Assembly (NCBI GenBank): GCA_019095985.1
Contig: CM032663.1
Coordinates: forward strand, 40,268,032 to 40,332,031
DNA from: Streblospio benedicti
Lineage: Eukaryota > Annelida > Polychaeta > Spionida > Spionidae
Direction of reading: 5' to 3'
Length of the DNA stretch: 64,000 bases
The position numbers and the translations under genes are program-made. This document shows, piece after piece, positions 27,346 to 40,974 of the stretch. Position 1 is the stretch's first letter, and every line of letters starts with the position of its first letter. Under the pieces are notes generated by a model. It had not been told where the DNA came from. It saw nothing but the letters and a program-made list of their open reading frames with translations, and searched no databases.

Positions 27346-30300
27346 CAGAGGGAGTACAACATGTTCACTAATTAAGCTAAGCTGGTATCCTAATGATGCA
27401 ATTTGAATACAAACGTCAACCTTTGCATTCCACTAATGAGAAATAAACGTATACAATACAATACAGAGCATTGATATTGTGTCGTGTATTGCAACGCAGC
27501 CATGATGCTAATGTCATAGCTTGGTGGCAATCAAAATAGACTTTGACAGGCCAATACAGTGTCACATGTATGCATCGTATTGACGCTGTCTGAAATAGGA
27601 TTTGGAATTGATAGGTTTTGCAGGAATGACAAATATGAGCAGTGAGGAAGATCCGTGCGGCGTCCATGTATTATCATGACCTTGTAATTTTTGTCGGCTA
27701 AAAGTGACATATTTGCAGAGGTACGTTTGAAATTATGGTTGCGTTTGAATATTCATTAACAGCAATGGCAGATCCAGGTTTTTAGAAAAAAAGTGTGTGT
27801 GTGTGGGGGGTGCACTTCAGGGATTTCATGATTTTTGTTCGCGCAATCGGTGGCGGATGTGTACAAAAATCCCTATGAAAATGAAGTTTTGTTAATAGAA
27901 GTTTCAGAAACTGTCACACTTGTTGAAAGTTTCGCGATGTGTGCGTAAGGGCACTGGGGACATGTGGGTAATGGTCATGCCGAAATAATACAGCAAGATT
28001 GCAATTTTACATTCTCTAACATATTTTCCATCATGCTCTATATGTCCTAAAAGTCCATCAACTCAGAACCTCAGACCTCGGAGACACACAGGAAATATGG
28101 CTTCACGTCAATTTCGAAATAAGCAAATTTCATGCTCATAACCTTTTGGAAAATCCCTCCACATAGGATGTGCATCAACCCTATTTTGTAGCAGGAATTA
28201 TTTTTCATGTTAGTACATTGGCAACTTGAAAAGAAGAGGTAGCGCTGACAAATTACAGTGGTCTGTTGTACACATTTAATATCTACCATCAAGAAAGGAA
28301 GAAAGGGAGTAGAAAAGAAAGATGTTTGCGTGCGACCGGTGTCCACTATATATCATATATCTATATATCGTGTTCTCGTGGTGTGTTCTTATTGCAAATT
28401 TATGTGATATACATGTAATAGTTGAATTTGATGAACTAACAAGGGTCATCGCTGCTCATTAGCTTTTTCTGTTAACGTGGGTGTGTTATTGACAAAATTT
28501 TCGAATGAACACAGCATTGAAATTAAATGTAAATGTCTGGTTTATAGTCTTGATAATCAGACTTTTCATCAAAAAATAGTTTTTTATGCTGCAATTAAAA
28601 ATGAAATTACCAAAGTTTGCTCAACACTTACCATACACCGTGAAGAAAGACCTCCTGGTCAAGTCCAACTCCCTATCCATTCGGCCACAGAAGCACAATT
28701 ATGAGGCTAATCAGTTCTCAAAAAATAGTTTTTTATGCTCAATAAAAATGAAATTACAAATACACCGTGAGAAGTCCTTCAGCATCACATCAAAAGCAAA
28801 CGTTACGAAAGCAGAGAAATCAGTATGTCTGATTGGCCAATGAGAGGAGAAGTGAAGTGGACTGTGCCATTAGAACTATTGTTACCTGATAGTATCAAAT
28901 GGCATCATAGAATAGCGAGTGGTTACACGGCGTCAGGATGTCCAGGTGCTTTCTATTGAGGATTTCTATTGATGGCGAGGACATCTTTTTTTATCTTATG
29001 GCTGCCGCCGCCGCTGCCGCCGCCTCTGCTGCTACATTCTTTCTTCCGTAGGGTATTTCACATGGCAGGTAGTATAATGTCCTATAGAAAAAAACACTAT
29101 ATGGATTCTTATACATGGTATAAAAGCAGCAACATAGAGTCCAGAAAATTTTTTTTCTGTTAGATAGCATTTTCACATACCCCATACAGTAGAAGGTTTT
29201 TAAATTGTGCTGACAAAAATTGATCTAACTTATTCTATTTAATATATTTTGATTGTTTTCATAATAGCTATGTTTAATTATGCCTACACTAAAACAACAG
29301 TAAACGGTCATCATCAATTCTGAACTCGAAAATTATTTGTGCCGAGACCCTGTCTTCTGTGTTTCTCGTGTATATGTACATCTATTTTTTTGTAATACGA
29401 ACCATTTAAAAACACTGCAGTACCGTCGTTTTAACAATATCAGATAATCTGAATAAACTTAGGGCCTACTACATGTATCTGTAGACCATTCTCCCTCACA
29501 TAATAACAGTGCTTTATTCAGAGATCGCATGAATGATTAGCGATTTCTGGAAGTGAGTATTTATCCAGTCATTAACTGCATTGTATCATATAACAAGGTG
29601 CTAGTGTTAGAGAACACACACACATGTACACCAGAGGGTAGCAGTCAATATTATTGTGTCACTTCAGCTCATGCAAAAGACTAGCTTTTATTTGTTTAGT
29701 CTGTATGTTTCTATGTATGTGCGTGAGAGTGTCTCTAGATAACCAGCATGTACTGCTTATTAATGAACTGATTTTGTTCAAAATTTACTCAACTATTGAC
29801 ATTATATACGAGGCGAACACCATTCTATATCCAACGTGATTATACAGTTGTGCACTTTCCCGATTATATGAGTCTTAAAGAAGACATTTGTGCTTCCATT
29901 TTTGACATTTTATACAATAGTTTCAATGTCACCTGAAATAAAGCATTCATGGATTGGCCAATATTATTATATAGCTAGTGACCTTTATCTTCTGTGTCAT
30001 TTTTGGCACTTTCAGATGGAAATAATATACCTTATAGAAGGCCAATTTAGGTAGTTTTAGTTTTTCCATTTCCTGCAAAGGTTTCAATACAACTTGAAAT
30101 ATGACCTCCTCTCGTGCATTGTTTACATTAGTAGTGACCATCACCTGTCTAGTATTGTGGCATTCTAAAGTGTGCTCGCCAGAAAGCCAATTCATATCAA
30201 CGTTAGCATTTTCTGCAATTGACCCAATAATGCTTGCAACATAACTTTAAATTGTGCATACTGTTTGAATAACTAGTGCCAATCTCATGACTTGTGTCCA

Positions 30301-32995
30301 TCTTAAGCACTGTGTCGATTAAAGTGTGCCTTAAAGCTTTCAGAAATCGATTTAGATGGATTTTCAGTATTTTTTGCAATAGTTGCAATACTGCTTCTTA
30401 TGAAAGACTCGCACTTGGGACGGTATATATACAGCTTAACCTTTTGACGACCATTCCTGGCAATCTACCAGTGAAAGTATGCATCTAGAAAGTCATCATA
30501 ATGATCTTGAGTCAACGCTGGGACGGAGACTGTGCCCTTTAGGTACTTTTTTCTAGTTACACATGCATCAATGCATAGAAGACATGCAATATGGCACTCT
30601 CCGTATTAAAATTTGCACTACAGATGGTATACGAATTTGTCTATCTAACCCAGTTGAGAATAATTCCAAAGACATTGAGTGGCGCATGTGTATGACATTC
30701 TAAGATTTTCAAAACGCAGACGTCCGCCGAGGGTTTCATTTGTTGAGATGGCCATATGGGTGGGTGACCTGGTTTTAGCATTCATACATATGATACGTAT
30801 TTGATTTCAGTCAACTTCAGTCACTGTTTTCCATCATCCGTTTCTTTTAATTCTCCAGTGTCCGGCGTGTTTCTTATGCTATCCGTCGTATGCATGTATA
30901 CATAAGTTCTTTTAACAATTTCAGGGAACCCAAAACTATGGTGTCAATACAGCTGTTAATGTCTTCATAATCGTACAAAATGGTGGGCGAAATAACGGCA
31001 ACGAACATTCCTATCTCAGATACATACGGTTCTAAGAACCTAAGCCTAAATGACAGCCACAGTAACGGCAAATGTGTGTGTGCATTTGTTAAATGAAGTT
31101 ACGTTGGCCTTGACGCAAGTCCAACTTTGAGCATGTAAGATCCAAGAAAACCTTTTAAAAGAATTGGAAATTGGATTGCCAACCCAGACATTGGAGACAA
31201 ATACACACTTCCTTTTTGTATTCATTGATTTGCGATGGAGACGAGCAAAGGCCGTGCAATAGTGCCCAACCTAATCCTGACTCTTAGGTAATTTTATACC
31301 TGTTCTGAATATTCGTCTTTTTAAACATATGATTTGAATGAAAACCAGTACATGTATCATGTGTATATGGTTATATTTTGTAGCCATGAAATGTAATATA
31401 GGGCCTATTGTTGTTTCAGTGAAAAGGGAAATTGTACTTTATACTAATCTTTATATTATATCAATATGTATCATATTATATTGTTCTCGTGAAAATATTA
31501 CTAGATCTACATCAAGAAGGGTTGATCGTTAGTGAGTTCTAGATATAACGTCAATGAAGTGCAAGGCAAATGTCAACGTGAACTTTTCATTGTAAATATT
31601 TGCACCTCCACGTGAACAATGTTGTCAACGTCCACTATGTTTGCATTGTGTATTTTGTTTGCATTTTGCTTTTGCTCTGTGCTTGATCATGACCTTGTCT
31701 TCCAGGTTGTATTGCTAGATATGCCAAACTACAAGGCTATGGCCTTTCTATTCCGTCATTGCCTAGATAGAAGACATACAGTCGATTGTTAATTTTTAGG
31801 AGATTCATTATACAAACAAGAGGTGAAAAACACGTTAAAAAACATTTCAAGTGTATAAGGACAGATCAAGATCGTTTAGGGAAAGAGTGAGACTCCTAAA
31901 AAAGCCGAGCTTGCTGTTATAAGTCTCTCTTGAATGAAATGTGCGTGAAATTACTACAACATGCGATGAAAATCGGAGTTGTTGCATGGATGCCGGATAG
32001 ACAGAAAAAAGAAAAAGCACACGGGCCGGATTCTGGTGACACAGATCACTTTGATTTTATAAACAATGCGTGTGCTTTGAGAAATATCTTTTCATCCATG
32101 TCTTCATAATCGGTTTCTAATTGATCCGACGTGTAAATTCTTGATGGATATGTTATTGTAACTATGATAATCCATTCGTTTCACAAATAAATTACTCTAC
32201 GGAGATTTAAAAGGTCACGCCATTTGTATGCATCTATATGACAGCTCTAGTAGAGTTGGGGGTGGAATTGGGCTGGGCGTTATTAGACTAGTTTCATGAC
32301 AAGCCAGGACAATATTCAATTTACTGATGCATAATGGTCGGAAAACACTTTAGTGACATCTTACATCATGCGATATATACATAGGGTTTATTTCAAGAGT
32401 ACAAGAAAACATTATAATGGTGATATGGTGAAATAAGACACTGATGTTTTCTAAATAGTTTCAAAACATGATACATACAATATGATGTGTTTGAAACACA
32501 TTCCGACTGTCATATAAAACTTGATTCATGTAAGAGCACAAATGTTATTCTATCTTTAGATAACTTACACTAACTATCTATCAATTTACTGGGAAGCATC
32601 AACACTTTTCAAAATAAAACATGTGTATCTAAATTTGTTAACATGCTCATTTGTGTCCAGTAAGCGACAATAAAACTGCTTTGATTGATTTCATTCATAT
32701 TGACATGGATAATAAAACGCTATTCACCTGGTGCCACATGGTTTTAAGCCACTCATTTTGAAAAGAATGATTCAATACACATATCTTTAGAAAAATATCC
32801 AACCACAATACATACACCCGCTAAATCTAATGAATAAGTAAAAATCTTTTAAATGCAAACAAATTTCTTTCAAATCATCTCCAATCCAACCAAATCCTCA
32901 TAATGTCACCAGGACAGTTTTATCCCCACTGGCAACATCATAACAATCCATAATGACCTCCAAACACAATGCACCCGACTTTTCCACAGTCAAAG
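27346..32995. other. Gene-free stretch downstream of the synaptotagmin-like gene
   Basis: I found no paired-site exon. A short GCC/GCT trinucleotide run lies at about 29000-29033. A duplicated block near 28569-28640 and 28719-28770 shares CAAAAAATAGTTTTTTATGC and AAAAATGAAATTAC. The part just left of 32996 should hold the 3' untranslated region of the minus-strand synaptotagmin-like gene. Confidence 0.45.
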
Positions 32996-35114
32996 CTACT
33001 CCCGGCGTAGAGGATGCCATCTCGGTCTAGTCTCCTTGTCCTCGTTCAGCATTTCCTGCCAGTGGGCCCTCTCCAGATTGCCACCCCGCATCCCCATCAT
33101 GACACAGCCGATTACGTCATTCTTGCCGATGAAGTCCTTGTCTTTCACCGTAAGCAGGATGCAGCTTTTCTTCACTTGTTTTGGCGTCAGTTTGAAGCTG
33201 ACTTTTTGACGGAAGGTTGGGTTCAGGCAGCTTTTCACCACTGGTGTCTTGAATTTACCTACTCTGCAATGTTAGATGGTGAGCTCTATGGTTAAATAGA
33301 AATAGATATTTTTTTCACATTGTTGCATGATTTATATTAGTTAAGACTTTTTATTCTTCTACATTGTGTATGCTTGTATATTGTGTCATGTTGGAAATAT
33401 TTTTGGATAAGCACTACTAAACGTGAACATGTACATGCATCCTATTAATTTGTAAAGTAGAATTTCGTTTACCCAAATTCAACTGCACCATTTGCTTTGA
33501 AATGATAAAATTATAGATGAGTGAATGAAATGGTAATAAACAGATGGTAAGTGTTTTACATTTTCCAACAAGATTGGTGTCATCTAAATCTACAATAAGA
33601 GCTTTTTTTCTGAAAATTACATCAAATATCTGTGTGCAGTTACATGTATGTTGCTCTGGTTTTCTTTCAGCTAACATACACAGTATACATAAATGCCATA
33701 GAGCAGCAGATAGGGATTCGTTTGAAATATACCCTTCCAATGTCGTACTGTGTATATAGCAGCCCAAAAACAAGTGCAACCGCCATCATTTCCTGGACTA
33801 TACCATGGATTAATAGTCCATCGTATTTAATAGCCACATTCTAATACATTTCAAATGAGACATCTTAAGGAATAAAATCCCACAAAAAGTTGAGAAATGA
33901 AAATAGTGTTGCAATTTCCAATCAAATAGAGAAATTCAAAGTACACAATGGGTGCCAGCGATTTTTAGTGTTGGCATTTGAAGGAGCTTAAGGTAGAGAA
34001 CAGTGGGGACAAAACATTTATGGTAAAATTACTTGTAATCATTATACATTTACCTTTTTTCTCTCAAACTCATTTTATATCCCTACAAAGTTCGAATGCA
34101 GTTGTCCGTGCTTTTAACTAAATTTTATATCAGTATGACCTTGTGTACTACATGTATCTCAATTATCAAAACTGTAACCATTAAAACAAATCCTTCACAA
34201 AGGAAATCATTTTACCTCTTTCCTTTATGCAATAAGTCAACTTTAACATAAGGATCTGAAGATTTTGAAATGTCGTCCATCGCCTGCAAGTCCATTGCTC
34301 TTAAAACATTCACAGTCAGATGATTTTCACCGACTGAATAGTGAAGACTGAATTCCAGCTCACCAAAATCACCCACTGGTCCAATGCTTGGCTCGAATTG
34401 ATGCCAGTACAATTGTCCGCCGGTAAAAATCTTCTCTTCATCTAAAAATCTCAAACTAGTTTCACCTATCAAATCATCCTTGGACAGCCAGTCGTTATCA
34501 AGCACAAACATATACAGTGTTTGATTCAACAAGGCTTCCTTGTGGATTGAAAACATCAACGTTTCCTTCCACACGGGGTTCAGGTTCTTTGATATCGTAC
34601 TCGTGCAGCGCTTTTCGTTTAATGGATATAATATTACCATCACAAATGGGTCAGAACTTCCAATTATATCACAAACTGGCAGTGACATAGCATTTTGAAT
34701 GTTAACTTTAAGTCTGCCAGCGACCTCATTGAAAACCACGTGGAATTTGATCCACCCAAAGCATCCTCCGATTTCTTGTTCTTCGCTCTCCTCATCAGGA
34801 TTCTTTTTTACTGTGGGCCATTTCTTCTTGACTTGAGACGTAGACCTCATCGTTTGCTTGGGCTTCGCGCTAAATAGATCACTGGCATATTTTAATGGCA
34901 TCTTGCATATGGCACGAATACGGTTGTAGTCTACATTTGGGGGTGTCACCGTTGGCTGAGGTCTGACAAATGTCCTCACCATGGTATCACACATTGTGCA
35001 CCATATGATGGCGACTATGAGGCTGACTGTCATGGCCAGCATCAGAACAGTGGGAAGCCAACCATCGCCTCCTAATATCCCTTCAGCTGGAGACATTGTG
35101 GACGAGAGATGCAT
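32996..35114 (-). CDS. Synaptotagmin-like protein, TM plus tandem C2 domains
   Basis: Two exons (35114-34216 and 33263-32996) join in phase (AG+A gives Arg) through a GTAAAA donor and a TTGCAG acceptor, giving about 388 residues, the usual synaptotagmin length. Order: short lumenal N-terminus; one transmembrane segment (WLPTVLMLAMTVSLIVAIIW, about residues 18-40) followed by CTMCD cysteines that could be palmitoylated; a Lys-rich linker; C2A (about 120-245); C2B (about 260-385). All five usual acidic Ca2+ ligands are visible in each: C2A has CDIIGSSDPF and LDNDWLSKDD; C2B has MDDISKSSDPYVK and VKDKDFIGKND. C2B ends with the family's HWQEML and RWHPL motifs. The classic Lys-rich strand of C2B is weak here (KRVGKFKT). 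Such proteins drive Ca2+-triggered membrane fusion. I chose the first in-frame ATG; the frame stays open a little further without another ATG, so an upstream exon is possible. The paralogue group is not assigned. Confidence 0.87.
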
Positions 35115-36378
35115 GTTGAATTGTGGTCCTTTCACAGGGATAATGGACACCCGAGTTGTTATCTTTGGTTTCGTTGTATGGTAGTTCTCATGTGAATAAA
35201 ATTTCTTTTACAAATGAATTTGAGTTTTATCACATGAGTTTCACGCCATAGAAGATAGTGTCTTCAGTGATTTAACATTTAGTCTTATAGTTTGTTCTAT
35301 AGTTGGATTACGAGTGCATTGTGTCAATAAACATCCATTCACACTGTCAGATGGGTTTTTGGCAAGCTGACCACGTCGTTGTTAAACGCCCAAGACAACA
35401 TTATCATTATTATTTAATTCATTCCACGGCAAAATGTCTGACAAAGTGGATTTGCGTCGTGTGTTTGCTAACTTAATCAAAACTCTTATTCCTAGTAAAC
35501 ACTAATCCAACTAGCCATAATCCATAAGCTATGAAACATGTAATCTTCACAAATATGACAAAGGTAGGACGCAAATCACTCAACTTGTGTGCCAATAAAA
35601 AGCTGCACGTATATTGTTACTCAAGTCGCTTACTGACCACAAGTAGCTTGACCAAAGCAATACGTATAATGATACGGTCACATATGTTGGGGCCAAGTCA
35701 CCGGGTGGCAATGATTTTTTTCTCCATTCTACACGTGATTCCATTCACCGCATGAATCCAATGATGCATATAAAAGATTACCTTTAAGTGTCTGGTCTCT
35801 AAGGACACGCCAATTATAATGTGGCTTCGAGGTTCTTGTAAATCAATTTAAGTAGTTTACTTTCTATTCCCTTAAAATTATAATGTTTCACTCGGGTGAC
35901 GTTTGGCTTGAAATATGTTTATCTTAATTTAGGATCTGTTATAGCAAAACCTACAATGCAGGTGTAATCCATTTGGTAGTCATTTATTTGATTTTATATT
36001 ATATGGCAAAACATGTATAATTTTCCACAAAGCTGCTTCACGTAGCTAAGATAATTAAACGGTCAAACTTCTAGGTCGTAAGAGTTAAACATACATATAC
36101 TTTAGAGATCATAAATATGAAAACAGTGTTTTATATATTATCAAAACATCTCAGTAAAATATCACAATCAAATGCCATCAAACATGTGGTACAGGGTTCA
36201 GGTTTATATATTGTAAACAGCTGCACCACCCATTGCAATATATACATATACACTCACAAGAAAATAGTGATAACATAACGCATATAATTTGTTGTCAACA
36301 TGCTGTAAAAATAGAATGTTTCCATCACATTACAAAACCATGTGAATTATTTGGAGAAATGTATTCATTTGTTAACGT
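35115..36378. other. Upstream region of the synaptotagmin-like gene
   Basis: This AT-rich sequence has no supported exon. It should contain the promoter and any 5' untranslated exon of the synaptotagmin-like gene, and the 3' untranslated end of the PAN gene to the right. No specific site is recognised. Confidence 0.4.
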
Positions 36379-36480
36379 ACAATGACATCTTGGGTCATAC
36401 AATACAATAATTTACAATGACATGTTGCGTCAAACATTACAATATTTTACAATGACATCTTGGGTCATACAATACATGTG
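36379..36480. repeat. Three-unit tandem repeat in the PAN gene 3' region
   Basis: Units start at about 36379, 36413 and 36449 with TACAATGACATCTTGGGTCA or a close variant (TACAATGACATGTTGCGTCA). The spacing is 34-36 bases. The array lies just past the PAN gene stop codon, so it is probably transcribed in its 3' untranslated region. Confidence 0.7.
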
Positions 36481-36512
36481 TATTTTATATATTATAGTTT
36501 GTTTACTCAGTT

Positions 36513-39500
36513 CTATTTTTCACAGACATCCCCAACCAAAGTGTATGTTGCAGTGTTGATATTGTATATGTAGAACATATCGCTGCTGTCAAAGACCAGG
36601 ATTTCATTGGCGGCATCGCCGGGAGCTGTTGATCGAAGATTCTGAGGCAGGTTAGGAATGGGATTTGCTGGATTTTCCCATTTCCAAATCATGCCAGATT
36701 CATCACTAACCTGTGCCAAAAATATAAGGTTAAGAATGATAGATCTTAGGTGGGAGTGGTAATGTCTTTTTTTATCGTTATTGTATCTTTTCTCTAAAGA
36801 CTTTTAGATTTTCTCTCTTTTAGCTCTTTTTCAGCCTTTTTAAAAAATCTTTCTAGCAGGCAAAGAAGCCGAATGTATCTAAACGCGAACACATGCATTT
36901 TTTCATTAGAATACGAATAAAACGACTATGATGTATAACTTCACAACTCCTCTTTTCAAGTTATTTTGCACTAGTAAAAGTGGCATGTGGCTATACCAAT
37001 GACTTTTGCCATTGCAGTCAGTGATTCTATCAATGGAAAGAAAACAAAAATGACTATTTACATCATCGCCCTTAACTGCATAGATTGAGCCATTGATAAA
37101 AAGAATGGTGTCCGCGCCGCCCTCGAAGTTTCCCAGGGCCACGGTGCGGTCGAGCTTGTCAGTGCTCCAACCTGGGCACGGCCATATGTACGTGCCCGTG
37201 GTTGGGTCATAGTGGAAACAGAAGATGTCATTTCCTGCAATTTGGGTGATTGTATGTGATTCAGTGGATTATTTAGAGTAGTCAAAGCTTCGGGTTTTTA
37301 AACACAAATACAGATGAACCACTTAACACACATTATCTTTTTAAAAGAACATTTCTCAAAGTACCAACCCTTAACTATCAGACCACGGCAAACCTTTGTA
37401 AAAAAAGTCCACTGGTCAATGAAGTCCACTTGGCTTTAATAGACAGGTACATGTACTACTGTACATGTCCGTGGCGTGTAGAAAGACTTGGCTCATCTGG
37501 CCCAGGGTGATGGCGACGCTTTTATATATATTAAGTGTAATCAAAGCCTTGCATGGACAAGAAAGCTATTATAGTGTTGAGTTTACATGCAGAGGAACTT
37601 AATTTCGCATACCTTTGGCCATGTAGAGTATGGTGTTGTTGTCGGGAGGCGACACTATAGCACTCGGTCCAGGCTCATCCGGAACAATGCTGTCCAGTTT
37701 GTTTCCCAGGTCCCAGTTCCACTAAATAACACCAAATACGTGTCCATTTCTATATGTGGGACAACCTTATGGTCACAGCTAAGAGTGTCTCATTTAGTGA
37801 GGTGTTACGATGGGTCCCAATGTGTGCATTGTATTACACAGCATAGTTTATAGATAACAGTTCACATTGTTAATTGATCTATATGTAATCCCCGCAGTGA
37901 TAAATGAACAATGTTTGCTCTGAGGCTGTGGTTGTAAGATAAAAAGGTCACCACACTTAGAAAGAGACTTTCTTCATTATTTTAGCTGGCTGCTTTCCCG
38001 TGACAAGATATTACATTTAGAGGAATCTATTGATAAATTTTAACCATCTACTGTAACTTGGCATATATATTATGTAGAAGACCTATAGAAGAAAGAATTA
38101 CTCACTGCCCCGTTGCAAATGTCAATAATTGTTTCATAGTAGAATATGTCAGATCCCTTGACCAAGGCTATCGTCCCATTGACCAAACGGAATGCCGCAT
38201 CAGCCCGAAAGCTGGTGCATTCCCCCAAAGGTCGACATTGAGGCAACTATTTTTAATTAAAGTTACATACAGCTTAGTTAGTATTCTTATTTTTCTATTG
38301 AAGACATTAACAATGTTTTTTTTCTGGTAAATATTTCACACATAATGTACACGTCACAGTAACTAATTTGTACTGACATCTGAAAAAGATAATATTGTTT
38401 CAATATACATTTAGATATTTTCACTTGATAATTTCTACATAATTTCACAATTTCCTGAATGCCCGACAATCATATAAGCAGAAACCTAAAATAAATTTTA
38501 TCAAAATTTTATTCAATAACTTAAGTACATGACATCACAAATGTCACGCATACCCTCATTGGACTGCCTTTCTTTTATACTGTCCTTCTGGTTATTCATT
38601 ATTTTACTTTCAGATTTCTTCTGAGACAATTTGACAATAACCTTTGTACTCTGACCCTCCAAACATACACTCCATACTTGTTTGTGTCTCATATAGTGAG
38701 AAATAATCAAAATCTACTCACCACAGCTGGAAGTGGTATTTCTAGATACCTGGCGTTGACGTCACTGGTGGTGAGGGAGGAGCCGGTCAGACGAGTCGTG
38801 TACAGACGACATACTCTGTGAAAATATGCCACAGTCTGTGTTTTGTTTAGAGAACAAAGAGAACCGGGGTGAGAGTGGGAAAGCAGAATTGCACAATAAT
38901 AGTCGGATACCGTATGTAATTTTGGCTATTTGATGTGCCAAAATTGATTTTATTGTTTACTTTGATCATTTAGGGGTCAAATAAGTAAAAAAATTATGGG
39001 GTGCCATTTTTCTCACACAGGTTACAAGTCATGCTGAAGTGTAACCATTTACATCACATGTAAACGAGTGCAGCAGATTGTTCCCGTGAAAACGGTTCAA
39101 TTAGACTTCTCAGGTGGAATTGTAATGTGCACTTAGTACATCTTATCTTCTGAGAATATCTAGATTCCATTCAACTCTAGGTTGTTGTGGGGAATCCAAA
39201 TGTTCAAAGAATTACTTGAAATGGGGCATTTGGAATGCCATTGCTTTTAGCAATTTTTATGTGATCAGTGTTAATGTAAATTACACGTCTTAATGGGATA
39301 TAACGGGCAAAGCTTGGACTAGAATTGACATAATCATCTTGCATATGTAGGTGTGTATCTGTGCGCGACTACATGTCTGTTGTCAGTGTCAGTGTTAGTA
39401 CCTGTCATCCTTGGTGAAGCACAGGGCCACGCATCCAGCCAGCTTCATCTTCACACACTCGGACGAGCAGGCCAACAGAGTTCTGTAACATAAATGAGCC

Positions 39501-40974
39501 GTTGACACGATTTAGGTGACCAGGAAGGCACTAAATGGTGAATTTATTATTGAATCACAAGATAATCCGTGCTATTTCGTCTTGATTCGGCATATATATG
39601 ACGTGTGTAGCACCAAAAAATGAATTACAAGATGACGTAGTGTGTATGTTTAAAAAGCTTTTTATTACCATGTTACAATGACTCCCAGTTTTAAGATAGT
39701 ATACCCAACGACTCTTCTACCATCTTCCCACAGGTAGATCCATGTGTTATGTAATGAGAGCAACCCCACCCACCCCCTATTGGGGAAACCTCCAAAGTAC
39801 ATTCACCAAACCTGGTGCTCCATTGTTGCATGGGTGTAGTCGTTGGAATGACGTTCTTCCCATGCACTGAATTAACTTCGAAGAGCCCATGCTGGATGAC
39901 ATCATGTTCACCAGAGCAACTATAATGCAAGCCATACAAAAAATGTAGAAATAAGTCTCAATCATTCGGCAATACGATTGGTGTGTAAAAGGCTAGTTCG
40001 GTGAAAGCAACCAAGCTTGACGTCATTTACAGTGAGCAATAAAATGGCAATCAAATCTTGCTGAGGATGAAAATAAGTAAATGACAACAACATTTTTTGT
40101 TGGAAGCCAAGTGAAACCTAATTCTTTTAATCTTTACAATTTAAAGAAGGTTTTTTTCTGTATTACTTTTCTTTCTTCTTTTTTCGGTTCTCATATGACA
40201 CAATTTGATAATACTGTACAGAGGCAGATTGAGGTTGTCAGTAAAAAAAGGAAATACACACATGAAAGCGCGAGTAATAGGGGTTCCCAGTAATTAATCT
40301 CTGTGCACAGATGTAGTAATAATCTTAAATGTATATATAATCTTAACGAACAGGACCTTCTGAACAAATCCGTAAAATGAAATGATAGACTTGCCTATAT
40401 TTCATGCCAAATATTTATGTCAAAATGGCTAACGTAAATAACACATTTGATTATGGGTGTAGATCGATTTGTCTAGGTCACTGACACAAATAAGAGACAC
40501 GAGGTTCAGAAACCTCCACGCACTCACAATAACATGCTTTACTAATCAATGCCATAACATGCAATGGGCTGTGTAGTTAATTGTGCATCTCCCTGAACCA
40601 AGCGTTTATATGCTATACTATCAGTAGTACATATCATATTTGTGGAAAGTTGGAGAAGTGGAGACAACGAAATTCTGATGTTGGTTGTATGTATCGATTG
40701 GCATTATTAAGCAATTTAATTTATACAGCAACTACATTTTCACAATTTATACACTCATACATTTTTATTCTATTTTTTTTCAGGACTTTCAATATGCTCA
40801 AGACGCAAAGTGATGTGACATTACAAATTTCAATAAATGAATATGACAGACGATGACATAGTTAACAACATTCATGATGCACTACAACATACACTGTACG
40901 AGTAGACAATTAACATGATTAGATTGTGATTTATATAAGAGTAAATTACCTTGTTGAGATAGCACATAGCCATC
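36513..40974 (-). CDS. PAN/Apple domain protein with four hemopexin-like repeats (copy 1)
   Basis: Eight exons, all phase-consistent: 40974-40950 (25 bases), 39919-39812, 39482-39402, 38815-38722, 38246-38106, 37721-37613, 37234-37062 and 36710-36513 (stop). About 308 residues are visible; the first exon with the start codon was not found. Exons 2-4 make a PAN/Apple domain: HGLFEVNSVHGK, then LLACSSECVKMKLAGC, then VALCFTKDDRVCRLY with the expected cysteines. Exons 5-8 carry four related units: DAAFRLVNGTIALVKGSDI; NTILYMAKGNDIFCF; DTILFINGSIYAVKGDD; and a last one with DSSDMFYIYNINTATYTLVG. Each unit pairs an NGxIY strand with KGxD, and Trp-rich spacers (WNWDL, WKWEN) separate them, as in hemopexin-type four-bladed propellers. 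PAN domains bind proteins or sugars outside cells, so secretion is likely. The exon frames of the PAN part are confirmed by silent differences from copy 2. The exon 2 donor (AG|GTTTGG) is non-consensus after GT. The hemopexin assignment is inference from pattern. Confidence 0.75.

Noticed and set aside
28991-29185. Open frame with an Ala run
   Set aside because: It reads through a GCC/GCT trinucleotide run with no start context, splice sites or conserved sequence.
33014-33295. 93-codon plus-strand open frame
   Set aside because: Shadow of the synaptotagmin-like last exon on the other strand.
39777-39965. Signal-peptide-like frame starting MIETYFYIFCMACIIVALV, overlapping PAN exon 2
   Set aside because: In copy 2 this frame changes many residues while the alternative frame (SGEHDVIQHGLFEV) changes only one, so the alternative frame is the coding one.
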